DNA of 64,000 nucleotides from positions 137,432 through 201,431 of the forward strand of contig DHQB01000026.1 in the NCBI GenBank assembly GCA_002410065.1, written 5' to 3'. The notes beneath the pieces are model-generated. The model worked only from the letters and a program-made list of their open reading frames with translations, was not told the DNA's origin and searched no databases. Within the stretch, counting starts at the first letter, position 1, and the number at the start of each line of letters is the position of its first letter. Below are positions 20,354 to 29,609 of the stretch, in pieces. The translations under genes were made by a program, and so were the position numbers. The DNA comes from Bacteroidales bacterium UBA5349. GTDB lineage: Bacteria > Bacteroidota > Bacteroidia > Bacteroidales > Tenuifilaceae.

Positions 20354-20632
20354 CTATACTATTGCAAGAATATCAGCCTGTTTCATCATTAGGAAATCTT
20401 TTCCATCAACGTTGATTTCAGTGCCGGAGTACTTGCCGTATAGAACAACATCGCCTACTTTTACCTCCATGGTTACGTCTTTTGTGCCGGAACCAACTGC
20501 AACTACAGTACCTTTTTGTGGTTTTTCTTTTGCAGTATCGGGGATGTAAATGCCGCTAGCGGTTTTCTCTTCTGCTTCCATGGGCTCAACCAAAACCCTA
20601 TCGGCTAATGGTTTAATTTTTACTTTTGACAT
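20354..20632 (-). CDS. groS: 10-kDa co-chaperonin GroES
   Basis: Heptameric lid of the GroEL chamber. 92 residues, with the family start VKIKPLADRVLVEPMEAEEK, the mobile loop ASGIYIPDTAKEKPQKG and VGDVVLYGKYSGTEINVDGK. First gene of the groES-groEL operon. About 290 bases upstream separate it from secG and hold no gene. A TAATAGC...GCTATTA hairpin (about 20808-20832) sits there, but no known heat-shock operator is apparent. Confidence 0.99.
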   Translation of the reverse strand: MSKVKIKPLADRVLVEPMEAEEKTASGIYIPDTAKEKPQKGTVVAVGSGTKDVTMEVKVGDVVLYGKYSGTEINVDGKDFLMMKQADILAIV

Positions 20633-20863
20633 TTTTAGAATAATTTTTATGGTTAGTGATTACATTCAAATTTTCATCATGGTCGTATCGAAAGTTATGC
20701 CAAAAGGTATAACTGCCGTTTTGCCCTATCGTTTACTGCCATTGAATAGATTATTGTGGCATACCGCGATCATTGTACAGGAGATATGCATCTGTATTTT
20801 GAAACGTTAATAGCTTGAAAACAGGCTATTATCCTGGTTTTTTGGATTAAAAACCATCAATAG

Positions 20864-20903
20864 AAAAAGGGTGCTAGAATTGTGACATCCTGACACCCTT
20901 TTT
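20864..20903 (-). terminator. Terminator of the secG operon
   Basis: On the minus strand a 10-bp stem, AAAAAGGGTG pairing with CACCCTTTTT, surrounds a 20-base loop and ends in a T run, about 20 bases past the secG stop codon. Confidence 0.75.
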
Positions 20904-20924
20904 ATATACGTTGTTATCCTGTTT

Positions 20925-21284
20925 TTACTCCTCGGGTAGTACTGGCTTCTCCTGGCTTTCACCTTTTTCAGGTTGCGGAACTGGGAATGTAGGCATTGCC
21001 GAAGGGTCTGGAACTGATTGGATTTGCTGTTCTATTGCAGATTTTTTTTCAACCTCTTGGTTGCGAGGAATAGCAAATGAAGCCAAAAGACTAAGTACAA
21101 GCAAACTAATGGCAAGCGTCCATGTGGCCTTCTCAAGAAAATCGGCAGTTTTGCGAACACCCATAACCTGGTTTGAAGAGGAAAAGTTTGAAGCTAAGCC
21201 TCCTCCTTTTGAGTTCTGCACTAGCACGATTAAAATCAGCAGGATGCAGGCAATAATAATTAGAATTGATATAAGCAGATACAT
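20925..21284 (-). CDS. secG: Preprotein translocase subunit SecG
   Basis: Small SecYEG accessory subunit of the inner membrane. 119 residues with two membrane segments (residues ~3-22 and ~54-74) joined by the diagnostic cytoplasmic loop LVQNSKGGGLASNF. The C-terminal tail of about 40 residues is proline- and glutamate-rich (VPQPEKGESQEKP), as in many Bacteroidota SecG proteins. Last gene of the operon sigma-54 activator-lptE-hypothetical-secG, 17 bases after the previous stop. Confidence 0.95.
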   Translation of the reverse strand: MYLLISILIIIACILLILIVLVQNSKGGGLASNFSSSNQVMGVRKTADFLEKATWTLAISLLVLSLLASFAIPRNQEVEKKSAIEQQIQSVPDPSAMPTFPVPQPEKGESQEKPVLPEE

Positions 21285-21301
21285 TGCTAATGATTTTTAC
21301 G

Positions 21302-22249
21302 TTATTTATCGGGTTGGTTCTTTAATTTTTCAATTTGACCCGCAAAGTAAACTCTTTTTTCTGGAAATTTCAAACATAATTTCTCGTAAATTAAAATTGC
21401 TTTGCTATTGCGGCCTTGAGCTATGTGAATAGCAGCCAGTGGTTCGCTAATTGCATCGTCGGGATCCCTTATTGAATCGAGCGAAATATCCTCTTGCACT
21501 TCAGGTAGTTCCTCGGGTCGTTGCCTTGGAATAATACGAGGATTAGTTTCAATAAAGGTATCAATCAGTATTGCTTGATCTACAGGTTTATCCTTCTCCT
21601 CAATCTTTTGAGCCAACTCTTTATCATCGGAACTCGGCTGCTTTTCTGTGGTTACGGCGGGTATTACTGGTGCATCATCTCGGTTAAATCTACCAAATCC
21701 TGCTTCAGCAAGAGGATCGCTATTGTTAAATCCAACGGGGATTTCCAGTGTATAAAGTTGTGGATCGAGGTATGCTTCCTCATCGGTTTTGTGATGCCTG
21801 GGCTCTGAAGGATCGCCAAGTTCCAGAAGTTCCACATCATAACTTTGCGGGGTTTCAGCAGTACTTGTTGCATCCTCTTTTATTTCGCCAAGTACGGCAA
21901 CGTCTTGCGATTCGTCAAGTTGAAAAGTTGCTCCAGCTGTTGGCCTTTCAGGCTGAGAAGAAATTTGCGATTCTATTGGGGTAACATCAAGTGGCTTACT
22001 TGAAGTTATTTTAGATGTGGCAGGATTTAATGATAAGAATAGATTGTACCTGTTTGGTGATAAAGCCGCGGTTTGCTTAAGTTTTTGGTTAAAATCGGTT
22101 GATTTGGCTGCTTTTTGTCCAATTAGCTCCAATACTCGCGCAGGGTAGAAATACGGATATCGATTTATAAGATTGCTGAGCAGGCTTATGCCATGCTCAT
22201 CAATAAGTTTTGGGTTTTCGATAAGTTTATATAACTCCTCCTTTTCCAT
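21302..22249 (-). CDS. Conserved hypothetical protein with C-terminal TPR-like segment
   Basis: 315 residues. The N-terminus (EKEELYKLIENPKLIDEHG, SLLSNLINRYPYFYPARVL) and the C-terminus (AAIHIAQGRNSKAILIYEKL, KFPEKRVYFAGQIEKLKNQ) look helical; the latter resembles one tetratricopeptide unit. The middle (~90-250) is acidic, proline-rich and probably disordered. Proteins of this shape occur between lptE and secG in Bacteroidales, so it is a lineage-conserved protein of unknown function, perhaps tied to envelope transport. No signal peptide is visible. Two bases separate it from lptE. Confidence 0.75.
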   Translation of the reverse strand: MEKEELYKLIENPKLIDEHGISLLSNLINRYPYFYPARVLELIGQKAAKSTDFNQKLKQTAALSPNRYNLFLSLNPATSKITSSKPLDVTPIESQISSQPERPTAGATFQLDESQDVAVLGEIKEDATSTAETPQSYDVELLELGDPSEPRHHKTDEEAYLDPQLYTLEIPVGFNNSDPLAEAGFGRFNRDDAPVIPAVTTEKQPSSDDKELAQKIEEKDKPVDQAILIDTFIETNPRIIPRQRPEELPEVQEDISLDSIRDPDDAISEPLAAIHIAQGRNSKAILIYEKLCLKFPEKRVYFAGQIEKLKNQPDK

Positions 22250-22251
22250 TT

Positions 22252-22803
22252 CTACCAGTTTGCTACAGCGTTATTAAAAATGTCTTCAACCAATTTTTCA
22301 ACAATTAAAGCTATCAACTGCTGTTCAACCTGAGATAAATCCTGAGTAGAGCTATAGTCTTCGAAGTGGCTAAATGTTTTATCGAAATTTTTAGTAGGAT
22401 CTTTTGAGTTCTCAAATTTAACCCTTACAGCTATTGTTAATCGGTTCTGTGCAGCAGTTTCATTTCCCTGAATGGCAATTGGAGTCTGTCCATAGCTCCT
22501 TATTTCTCCAGTAAAACTTAAATCGCCATACGAAGGTATAACATTTAGACTTGTTTGCGTAATAAACTTATTCCTTAAATCTTCCGATAGCTTGGTACTA
22601 AGGGTAGGATTAACCATTAATGCCAAATTCTGAAAATAATCTACGCTAACTGTTTTAACATCAGGTGATATAGAGGCACCGGTAAAGGTGTAGTTGACTT
22701 TGCAGGATACTGCTAGTAAAACTATACCCAAAACGGTTAAGCCTGCAAAAGTTTTTAATTTCGAGAATCGAAGTGATGCTTGTTTAATGCTCATGCTAGT
22801 CAA
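22252..22803 (-). CDS. lptE: LPS-assembly lipoprotein LptE
   Basis: Outer-membrane lipoprotein that plugs the LptD barrel for lipopolysaccharide export. 183 residues; signal peptide with lipobox LLAVSC (lipidated Cys34), then YTFTGASISPDVKTVSVDYF and the strand pattern of the Bacteroidota LptE family (FTGEIRSYGQTPIAIQGN, NRLTIAVRVKFEN, DLSQVEQQLIALIVEKLVED). It overlaps the end of the sigma-54 activator gene by 8 bases, so the two are translationally coupled. An internal Met4 is another possible start. Confidence 0.9.
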   Translation of the reverse strand: MTSMSIKQASLRFSKLKTFAGLTVLGIVLLAVSCKVNYTFTGASISPDVKTVSVDYFQNLALMVNPTLSTKLSEDLRNKFITQTSLNVIPSYGDLSFTGEIRSYGQTPIAIQGNETAAQNRLTIAVRVKFENSKDPTKNFDKTFSHFEDYSSTQDLSQVEQQLIALIVEKLVEDIFNNAVANW

Positions 22804-24046
22804 TGTTGTGCTCTTTAATCTTACGGTACAATGTTCTCTCCGATATACCTAACTCCTGGGCCGCCTGACGCCGTTTGCCATTATACTTTTCTAGTGCTTT
22901 CTTTATCATCTCTACCTCTTTATCAACAAGCGAGAGCGATTCTTCAACAATCTCTTCAGTATCCTGTATATCAGAATGCTCTTGACTGAAATTTTTCTGT
23001 TCAAACCCCGAAGGTTTTGAGGTTTCCACAAACGGTATTCCGTCCTTGTACAAATTTTTTATTAAGCTCGCATTTTCACTATGTATGTCGATATTGTCTT
23101 TTTCACTATGCAGCATATCGAGAACAAGCTTCTTCAGATCGTTCACATCGTTGCGCATATCGAATAGTATCTTGTAAAGAATCTCGCGTTCGCTAGAAAA
23201 CGATGGCTCAGAAATCCCTCCACTCTTGTTAGTAATAATTGCCGGAAGTTTTGTTGGGTTATAATCAGGAAGATAGCCTAACAACTTGCTGGCCGAAACT
23301 AATCTCGACTCCTCAATAACGGATATCTGCTCAGTTACGTTTTTTAGCTGCCTCACATTCCCTGGCCATTTGTAGCTAATTAGAACCCTGCGTGCCTCAT
23401 CGTCTAAGTTTATTGTAGGCATTCGATATTTTTCAGCAAAATCGGAGGCAAACTTTCTGAAAAGCAAACTGATGTCCTCTGTACGTTCCCGCAATGGAGC
23501 TATATTAATGGGTACAGTGTTGAGCCTATAGTACAAATCTTCGCGAAACCTGCCGTTCTGTATGGCTTCTATTAAGTTAATATTGGTTGCTGCTATAACC
23601 CTAACATCAGTTTTTTGTGCTTTTGAAGAACCTACACGAAGAAACTCTCCCGATTCCAAAACCCGCAATAGCCTAACCTGGGTTGAAAGCGGGAGTTCAG
23701 CTACTTCATCCAAAAAAAGGGTTCCGCCATCTGCCACTTCAAAGTAACCCTTACGGCTATCATGGGCTCCTGTAAAGGATCCCTTCTCGTGGCCAAACAG
23801 TTCGGAGTCAATTGTTCCCTCGGGAATAGCCCCACAGTTTACGGCAATGTAAGTGCCATGCTTCCGTGCACTATACGAGTGGATTATCTGAGGAAAAACC
23901 TCCTTACCCGTTCCGCTTTCGCCGGTTATAAGGACTGACAAATCTGTTGGTGCAACCTGTAAACCAATGTCAATTGCCCTGTTAAGGGCAGGCGAATTGC
24001 CAATGATCTCGAACCGTTGTTTTATCCTCTGAATATCTGCTGACAT
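22796..24046 (-). CDS. Sigma-54-dependent activator, AAA+ and Fis-type HTH
   Basis: Transcription activator that remodels sigma-54 polymerase. 416 residues with no N-terminal receiver domain. The AAA+ domain (~10-240) has Walker A GESGTGKE, a sigma-54 contact loop reading GSFTGA (consensus GAFTGA), Walker B GGTLFLDEVAEL, sensor/arginine segments FREDLYYRLN and PLRERTEDI, and WPGNVRQLKN. The C-terminal Fis-type HTH (~375-416) contains NGKRRQAAQELGISERTLYR. It begins the lptE-secG operon and is a conserved neighbour of these envelope genes in Bacteroidales. The lack of a sensing domain suggests constitutive activity or control through its linker. Confidence 0.95.
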   Translation of the reverse strand: MSADIQRIKQRFEIIGNSPALNRAIDIGLQVAPTDLSVLITGESGTGKEVFPQIIHSYSARKHGTYIAVNCGAIPEGTIDSELFGHEKGSFTGAHDSRKGYFEVADGGTLFLDEVAELPLSTQVRLLRVLESGEFLRVGSSKAQKTDVRVIAATNINLIEAIQNGRFREDLYYRLNTVPINIAPLRERTEDISLLFRKFASDFAEKYRMPTINLDDEARRVLISYKWPGNVRQLKNVTEQISVIEESRLVSASKLLGYLPDYNPTKLPAIITNKSGGISEPSFSSEREILYKILFDMRNDVNDLKKLVLDMLHSEKDNIDIHSENASLIKNLYKDGIPFVETSKPSGFEQKNFSQEHSDIQDTEEIVEESLSLVDKEVEMIKKALEKYNGKRRQAAQELGISERTLYRKIKEHNID

Positions 24047-24227
24047 ATGAATGGGTTAAATAGTACTGACAAAATTACATATTTTAACCTTTTTCACCAA
24101 TACCTATTAAAACTATTTAACTGTTATGGTTGCTAACACACTTATTTAAACTCTGACATTTTTGCTTTTAGTCTAATCACCATAACAAACGTATTTGTAC
24201 ATTTGTGCTATTATTAACTTCAAAATC

Positions 24228-25001
24228 ATGAAAAAGCCAATGCTTACACTTTGCATTATTCCTGCTCGGTACGCTTCAACCCGATTCCCAGGCAAACCTC
24301 TTGCAAATATCTTGGGCAAACCAATGGTTCAATGGGTTTACGAGAGGGCAGTAAAAGCATTCGAGCATGTTTACGTTGCTACCGACGACCAAAGAATTGC
24401 AGATGCAGTTACCGCTTTTGGCGGAAAGTTTATCATCACATCAACCGAGCATAAAAGCGGAACTGATAGGTGCGCCGAGGCGCTGGATAAAATCCAAATA
24501 CAGACCAAAAAAGTGTTCGATATAGTTTTAAATATTCAGGGCGATGAGCCCTTTGTTCATGCTGAACATCTTTTAATGCTTGTTAAGCCATTTAGTAAAA
24601 AGGATGTAGATATTGCCACACTTGTAAAACCGTTCAGTACAAATGAGGATATTTTTAATCCTAATTGTCCTAAAGTAGTAGTAAGTACCAATGGTAAAGC
24701 ACTTTACTTTAGCCGATCAGTAATACCGCATGTTCGTGGAGTTGAAATCACACAATGGGCTACTGAGCATACCTATTTCAAGCATTTAGGCCTTTATGCC
24801 TATAAAAGTAATGTGCTTATGGATATCTCAAAACTTGAGCAATCGCCCTTGGAGAAAGCAGAGTCGTTAGAGCAACTTCGTTGGCTTGAGAATGGGTACA
24901 CCATTTATGCCGGTAAAACTACCATTGAAACCATTGCCATTGATACCCCAGCCGATTTAGAAAGAGCCATTGCCTGGGCCGAGAAGAATGAAAGATTTTA
25001 A
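24228..25001 (+). CDS. kdsB: 3-deoxy-manno-octulosonate cytidylyltransferase
   Basis: Makes CMP-Kdo from CTP and Kdo for the inner core of lipopolysaccharide (cytoplasm). The nucleotide-binding start CIIPARYASTRFPGKPL is diagnostic; ATDDQRIADAV, GTDRCAEAL, LNIQGDEPFV, YFSRSVIPHVRG and HLGLYAYKS follow. Length of about 257 residues is normal. An upstream TTG at 24195 would extend the frame, but it lies within a TACATTTG promoter-like box (24198-24205), so I choose the ATG at 24228. Divergent from the sigma-54 activator gene, whose operon contains lptE, another LPS gene. Confidence 0.96.
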   Translation: MKKPMLTLCIIPARYASTRFPGKPLANILGKPMVQWVYERAVKAFEHVYVATDDQRIADAVTAFGGKFIITSTEHKSGTDRCAEALDKIQIQTKKVFDIVLNIQGDEPFVHAEHLLMLVKPFSKKDVDIATLVKPFSTNEDIFNPNCPKVVVSTNGKALYFSRSVIPHVRGVEITQWATEHTYFKHLGLYAYKSNVLMDISKLEQSPLEKAESLEQLRWLENGYTIYAGKTTIETIAIDTPADLERAIAWAEKNERF

Positions 25002-25003
25002 AC

Positions 25004-25033
25004 AAAAAAACTCCCTGAATCAGGGAGTTTTTT
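25004..25033. terminator. Bidirectional terminator between kdsB and the nuclease gene
   Basis: A-run, CTCCCTG, loop AAT, CAGGGAG, T-run: symmetrical, so it can end kdsB (plus) and the convergent nuclease gene (minus, stop at 25052). Confidence 0.9.
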
Positions 25034-25051
25034 GTAATTAGTTTGGTTTCT

Positions 25052-26110
25052 CTAGTTAACCTCTTTAATAAGTAGAATGTAGGTAGGAAAGTGGTCGGAG
25101 TATCCACCCAGATATTGTCCTCCTGCGTGGGTACGTAATGGGTAACCCTTAAATCGCCCAGACTTTTGTTGTAAGAAGGTTTTGTTAAATACCATTGCTT
25201 TATAAAAACGATAGGAAGAAAAGTCTTTATCCATTAGACTTTTGCTTGGTATAACCATATCAAAAAGGCTCCAAGTATCGCGCCATGCCAAAGTTCCTAT
25301 ACCCTTTTTATAAAAATCGTAAAACGGATTAAACATATCACCTTCCTTCAGTTTACCCACATCGGTTTTTGCTCTAAGGTGCTTCATTACGCTTTCATTG
25401 TCGGGGTTGTCGTTTAGGTCGCCCATATAAACAATTTTAGCGTTAGGGTTAATGTTAAGAACTGAATCGATGATATGCCTGCCAAGATCAGCAGCAGCGT
25501 TCCTTAAGGGCCTACTTCGGCTCTCACCGCCACTCCGCGATGGCCAATGGCTAACAATAAAGTGAAACTCTTCGCCATCAAGCAATCCAGAAACAAGGAG
25601 TTGATCCCTTGTAAAGAAATCTTCTCTTCCTTCAATTTTAAGCCTATGGCTTATACTGTTTGTTAATTCAAAATATTCGGGTTGATAAAGCAATGCCACA
25701 TCTATACCCCTTTTATCAGGCCCATCGTAGTGTACAATATGATAATTACGTCCAGCAATGGCTTTTTGCCTTACCAAATCTTCAAGTACCGTTCTATTCT
25801 CAATTTCTGAAACACCAATAATAGCTGGCCCATGAGGAGTGGCATCGGTACCAATTTTTGAAATAGCCTCCGATAAGTTCTCGAGTTTTTCATAGTACTT
25901 CTTAGAATTCCACTTATTTAAACCTTGAGGCGTGTAATCAATATCGTTAACGTTAGGGGTATCTAAAGTATCGAACAAATTCTCAAGATTGTAAAAGGCT
26001 ATGTTTATCACCCTAAACTGTTTTTCCTTTTGGCTAAATGTTATTAGAGGTATAACCAAAAGTAGGGATAGGGTGATTAATTTTAAAAAAGACATTTTAC
26101 CGTTACGCAT
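25052..26110 (-). CDS. Secreted endonuclease/exonuclease/phosphatase (EEP) family protein
   Basis: 352 residues with a signal peptide (residues ~6-26, SFLKLITLSLLLVIPLITFS); Met6 is an equally plausible start. The EEP fold is shown by INIAFYNLENLFD, IIGVSEIENR (metal-binding Glu), GIDVALLYQP, HFIVSHWPSRSGGE (His), IVYMGDLNDNPDNE (Asp/Asn pair) and GGYSDHFPTYILL (catalytic SDH). Such secreted enzymes hydrolyse nucleic acids or phosphoesters outside the cytoplasm. It is divergent from the TonB receptor-DUF5689 genes; in other Bacteroidota the same families are neighbours, so I infer a joint role in using extracellular nucleic acid or organic phosphate. Confidence 0.92.
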   Translation of the reverse strand: MRNGKMSFLKLITLSLLLVIPLITFSQKEKQFRVINIAFYNLENLFDTLDTPNVNDIDYTPQGLNKWNSKKYYEKLENLSEAISKIGTDATPHGPAIIGVSEIENRTVLEDLVRQKAIAGRNYHIVHYDGPDKRGIDVALLYQPEYFELTNSISHRLKIEGREDFFTRDQLLVSGLLDGEEFHFIVSHWPSRSGGESRSRPLRNAAADLGRHIIDSVLNINPNAKIVYMGDLNDNPDNESVMKHLRAKTDVGKLKEGDMFNPFYDFYKKGIGTLAWRDTWSLFDMVIPSKSLMDKDFSSYRFYKAMVFNKTFLQQKSGRFKGYPLRTHAGGQYLGGYSDHFPTYILLIKEVN

Positions 26111-26329
26111 AATTATGGGTGTTTTTTTCGGTTGTTAAAAATAAATTACATCTCAACATTATGTAAAATTAATTAAAAATCAAAAAGATATCGTTTTTTA
26201 GGCTGAATTTAGGGGGTTATAAAGGTAATATATTTTTATAATTTTAGGGCTATGTCAACAATAATATCTATTTTTGAAGTTCCCACTTTTGTGAGGATTT
26301 AGAAGTAATTAACACTATTTAAAATATAT

Positions 26330-28819
26330 ATGAGAAAAATTCAAGGACTAGCATTTCTGTTTCTTTTCACTGCAACGCTTGTAAGTGGGCAAACAGATAC
26401 GACTACAGTTGTAACAGGCGAAGAGTTTGTTCCTGTAATTACGCTCTCGGCTACCGATTTTGAGAGTGATGACGAAGCGCACGATATCTCTGGTTTGCTT
26501 CAGGGGTCGCGTGACGTATTTTTATCTACTGCTGGATTCACTTTTGGTGCAGCTAGATTTAGAGTTCGTGGGTACGATTCGGAAAACTCATCGGTACTTA
26601 TTAATGGAGTACCTGTGAACGATCCTGAAACTGGTCGTGCATTTTATTCCACTTGGGGTGGACTAAACGATGCCATGCGCAATACAGTAAACTCAATTGG
26701 GTTGGCAGCATCAGAATATACTTTTGGTGGATTTGCAGGAGTTAACAATATAGAGTTAAGGGCATCTCAGTATAGACCCGATACTCGCATTACATACTCC
26801 TCAGCCAACCGAAGTTACCGCAATAGATTAATGTTTATCCACTCAACTGGCTTAGTTGACGACAAATGGGCTATGACCATTTCGGGTTCAAAGCGTTGGG
26901 CTCAGGAAGGTTACTCTGAGGGTACATTTTACGATGCATATGCTTACTTTTTTTCTGCCGAACGAAAATTTAACAACAACCATAGCTTTGGCTTTACAGT
27001 ATTTGGTTCACCAATGAAAAGTGGCCGCTCTGGCCTTTCAGTTCAAGAGGCATACGATCTAACCGATAATCAGTACTATAACCCTAACTGGGGATACCAA
27101 AATGGAGAGGTGCGCAACGCAAGGGTTAATAACTACCATAAGCCCATGATTCTGCTTACGCATTTTGGGAGTTTTGGCAATACTTCAATCAACACAAATG
27201 TTGCATATTCGTTTGGTAGGGGAGGCAATACAGCACTCAACTGGTACGATGCAGCCGACCCAAGACCCGATTACTATCGCTACCTGCCCAGCTACTATAA
27301 AAATGATGACGAATATACGTTTAACAACCTTACTAGCCTTTGGCAAAATAGCGATGATTACAGGCAACTCAATTGGGATTCGTTTTATAAGGCTAACTCA
27401 AAGAACATGTTTGCTGCTCCAGGCGGTATTGTGGGCAATCGTTCAAAGTATATTGTTGAGGAGCGTAGGAGCGATCATAATCAGTGGACTTTTAACTCAG
27501 TAGCTCGCAATCAGCTAAACAGCAATATTATGCTTACAGCAGGATTAGACGTTTCGCTGTTCAAAGGATCTCAGTTTAAGGTGATAAGCGATTTGCTCGG
27601 AGGCGATTGGTGGATTGACGTTGACCAATTTGCCGAACGCGATTTTGCCGATGAAGATTTGTTTCAAAACGATTTAAAGAATCCAAATCGTTTAGTGCAG
27701 GTTGGTGATAGGTTTGGATATGATTTTATTGCAAATATTAATAAGGCAGATATTTTTGCACAATCGGAGTTTACCTATGCTAAGGTCGATTTCTTTGTTG
27801 CAGCAAACCTATCGAACACAAAATTCTGGCGTACTGGCAATATGCAAAATGGTCGTTTCCCAAATAACTCTTATGGCGATTCCGAGAAGCAAGATTTTTA
27901 TAATTATGGCTTAAAAGGAGGTTTAACCTATAAGATTACGGGGCGACATTATATTGATTTTAATGCTGGTTACCAGACCCGTGCTCCCTATTTCCGCGAT
28001 TCGTATATCTCATCACGTGTAAGAGATAATGTTGTGGATGGACTAAAGAGCGAGCAAATTTTAGCAACCGACCTGAGCTACATTGTTCGTGCACCAATGG
28101 TTAAATCTAGGCTAACGGTTTACTACTCCGAGAATAGGGACCAAACATGGAACCGTAGCTTTTACCACGAGGGATACAGAACCTTTATCAACTATGTTAT
28201 GACCGATGTTGATACGCGCAACGTAGGCGCTGAACTTGGCGTAGAGGTTAACATTACCCCTGATTGGTCGGTTAATGCAGTTGGTGCATGGGGACACTAT
28301 ACATACAACTCACGCCCCAATGTAACCATTGCCCGCGATAACGATTACGAGCTACTTGCAGAGAATAGAACCGTTTACTTTAAGAACTTTCTAATTGGGG
28401 GTTTCCCCCAAGTGGCTGGTTCAATAGGTGCCCGTTACAATGCACCTAAGTACTGGTTTGTTGGAGCAAACTTTAACTATTTTGGTAAAATTTATATTGA
28501 TGCCAACCCCGATCGTAGAACTGAGGCGGCTCTCGATGGTTTAGTTGAATCGGATCCACAATGGAATCAATTGCTGGAACAGCAAAAACTAAACGATGGC
28601 TATACCCTAGATGTTTTTGCCGGAAAATCGTGGAGAATTGCCCATAAGTATACCATAGCTGCAAACCTAAGCGTTAGCAATGCATTAAACAATAAGGAAC
28701 TATCGGTAATTGCTTTTGAGCAGTTGCGTTACGATACGCGCGATATTGAGCGTTTTCCGCCCAAATTTGCGTATATGTTCGGAGCCAACTATTTCCTAAA
28801 TGTTAGCTTTACCTTTTAA
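26330..28819 (+). CDS. TonB-dependent outer-membrane receptor
   Basis: 829 residues; signal peptide 1-20, then a TonB-box-like stretch (FVPVITLSATDF), a plug domain (~45-160: LQGSRDVFLSTAGFTFGAARFRVRGY, SSVLINGVPVNDPETG, ASEYTFGGFAGVNNIEL) and a beta-barrel ending in the aromatic strand NYFLNVSFTF. It lacks the N-terminal carboxypeptidase-like domain of SusC proteins and has no SusD partner. A TATTTTTG box (26269-26276) may be its -7 element. Followed after 19 bases by a DUF5689 lipoprotein gene, with which it is probably cotranscribed. The substrate is unknown; the nuclease upstream hints at nucleotides or phosphate compounds. Confidence 0.93.
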   Translation: MRKIQGLAFLFLFTATLVSGQTDTTTVVTGEEFVPVITLSATDFESDDEAHDISGLLQGSRDVFLSTAGFTFGAARFRVRGYDSENSSVLINGVPVNDPETGRAFYSTWGGLNDAMRNTVNSIGLAASEYTFGGFAGVNNIELRASQYRPDTRITYSSANRSYRNRLMFIHSTGLVDDKWAMTISGSKRWAQEGYSEGTFYDAYAYFFSAERKFNNNHSFGFTVFGSPMKSGRSGLSVQEAYDLTDNQYYNPNWGYQNGEVRNARVNNYHKPMILLTHFGSFGNTSINTNVAYSFGRGGNTALNWYDAADPRPDYYRYLPSYYKNDDEYTFNNLTSLWQNSDDYRQLNWDSFYKANSKNMFAAPGGIVGNRSKYIVEERRSDHNQWTFNSVARNQLNSNIMLTAGLDVSLFKGSQFKVISDLLGGDWWIDVDQFAERDFADEDLFQNDLKNPNRLVQVGDRFGYDFIANINKADIFAQSEFTYAKVDFFVAANLSNTKFWRTGNMQNGRFPNNSYGDSEKQDFYNYGLKGGLTYKITGRHYIDFNAGYQTRAPYFRDSYISSRVRDNVVDGLKSEQILATDLSYIVRAPMVKSRLTVYYSENRDQTWNRSFYHEGYRTFINYVMTDVDTRNVGAELGVEVNITPDWSVNAVGAWGHYTYNSRPNVTIARDNDYELLAENRTVYFKNFLIGGFPQVAGSIGARYNAPKYWFVGANFNYFGKIYIDANPDRRTEAALDGLVESDPQWNQLLEQQKLNDGYTLDVFAGKSWRIAHKYTIAANLSVSNALNNKELSVIAFEQLRYDTRDIERFPPKFAYMFGANYFLNVSFTF

Positions 28820-28838
28820 AAAGTAAATTGATGTAATT

Positions 28839-29600
28839 ATGAAAAAGAAAAATAAATATAGAATCCTGTTATTATCGCTACTAATAGCGGTAATAAGCTT
28901 TGGATGCAACGACACTGAATTTGATACCCCTCCAATAAAAACGCTTGTTGATAGTACAGTTCTAACCATTACAAACTTAAGGGACAGTTTTCCTAGTGGT
29001 TCTCAACACATTTTTACAGGCGATAGTATTTTGTTTGGTGTTGTAACAATGGATGAGAGATCGGGCAATATATACAAGAAACTCTACATACAAGACAACG
29101 ATCAGGCTGTTGAACTTAGGCTTACAGCATCGAGCAGAGTTCTTGAGGGTGACTCGATAAGAGTAAATTTAAAAGGAAGTACCCTAGGTTACTATAACCA
29201 ACAGTTTCAGGTAGATAAACTTGATGTTGCTAACCTAGTTGTACAAGCTTCAGGGCTAAATAAAGAGCCAATACTTGTTACAATACCCCAACTCGCAGCA
29301 AGCGATTTCTCAACCAAGTATCAATCAAAATTAATCAGAATTGATTCTGTTCAGTTTTTGAGTGGTGAACTCAATAAAACATATGCAGATGCAGCAAATC
29401 AAGCCGATGCAAGCAGAACCCTTCAGGATAATACAGGAAACACTATAATTATTAGAACAAGTGGTTTTTCCAGCTTTGCCGGAGCGCAGGTTGCTCAGGG
29501 TAGTGGTTCAATTATAGCTATTGTTACCCAATACTTTGATACTCGCCAACTGGTAATTAGGAAGCTTAGTGAAGTAGAACTTGATGGTGAACGATTTTAA
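28839..29600 (+). CDS. DUF5689 lipoprotein
   Basis: 253 residues with a lipoprotein signal (lipobox ISFGC, Cys near residue 23), so it is probably an outer-membrane-anchored surface or periplasmic protein. The body is one DUF5689 domain: GDSILFGVVTMDERSGNIYK, LYIQDNDQAVELRL, GDSIRVNLKGSTLGYYN and QLVIRKLSEVEL, an OB-fold-like beta pattern. Its neighbour at 29610 carries a clearly paralogous domain. No catalytic residues are evident. Its place behind a TonB receptor suggests a substrate-capture role analogous to SusD-type lipoproteins (inference). Confidence 0.85.
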   Translation: MKKKNKYRILLLSLLIAVISFGCNDTEFDTPPIKTLVDSTVLTITNLRDSFPSGSQHIFTGDSILFGVVTMDERSGNIYKKLYIQDNDQAVELRLTASSRVLEGDSIRVNLKGSTLGYYNQQFQVDKLDVANLVVQASGLNKEPILVTIPQLAASDFSTKYQSKLIRIDSVQFLSGELNKTYADAANQADASRTLQDNTGNTIIIRTSGFSSFAGAQVAQGSGSIIAIVTQYFDTRQLVIRKLSEVELDGERF

Positions 29601-29609
29601 TTTAAAATT

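Noticed and set aside
20633..20924. CIRCE heat-shock operator upstream of groES
   Set aside because: No TTAGCACTC-N9-GAGTGCTAA or close variant found.
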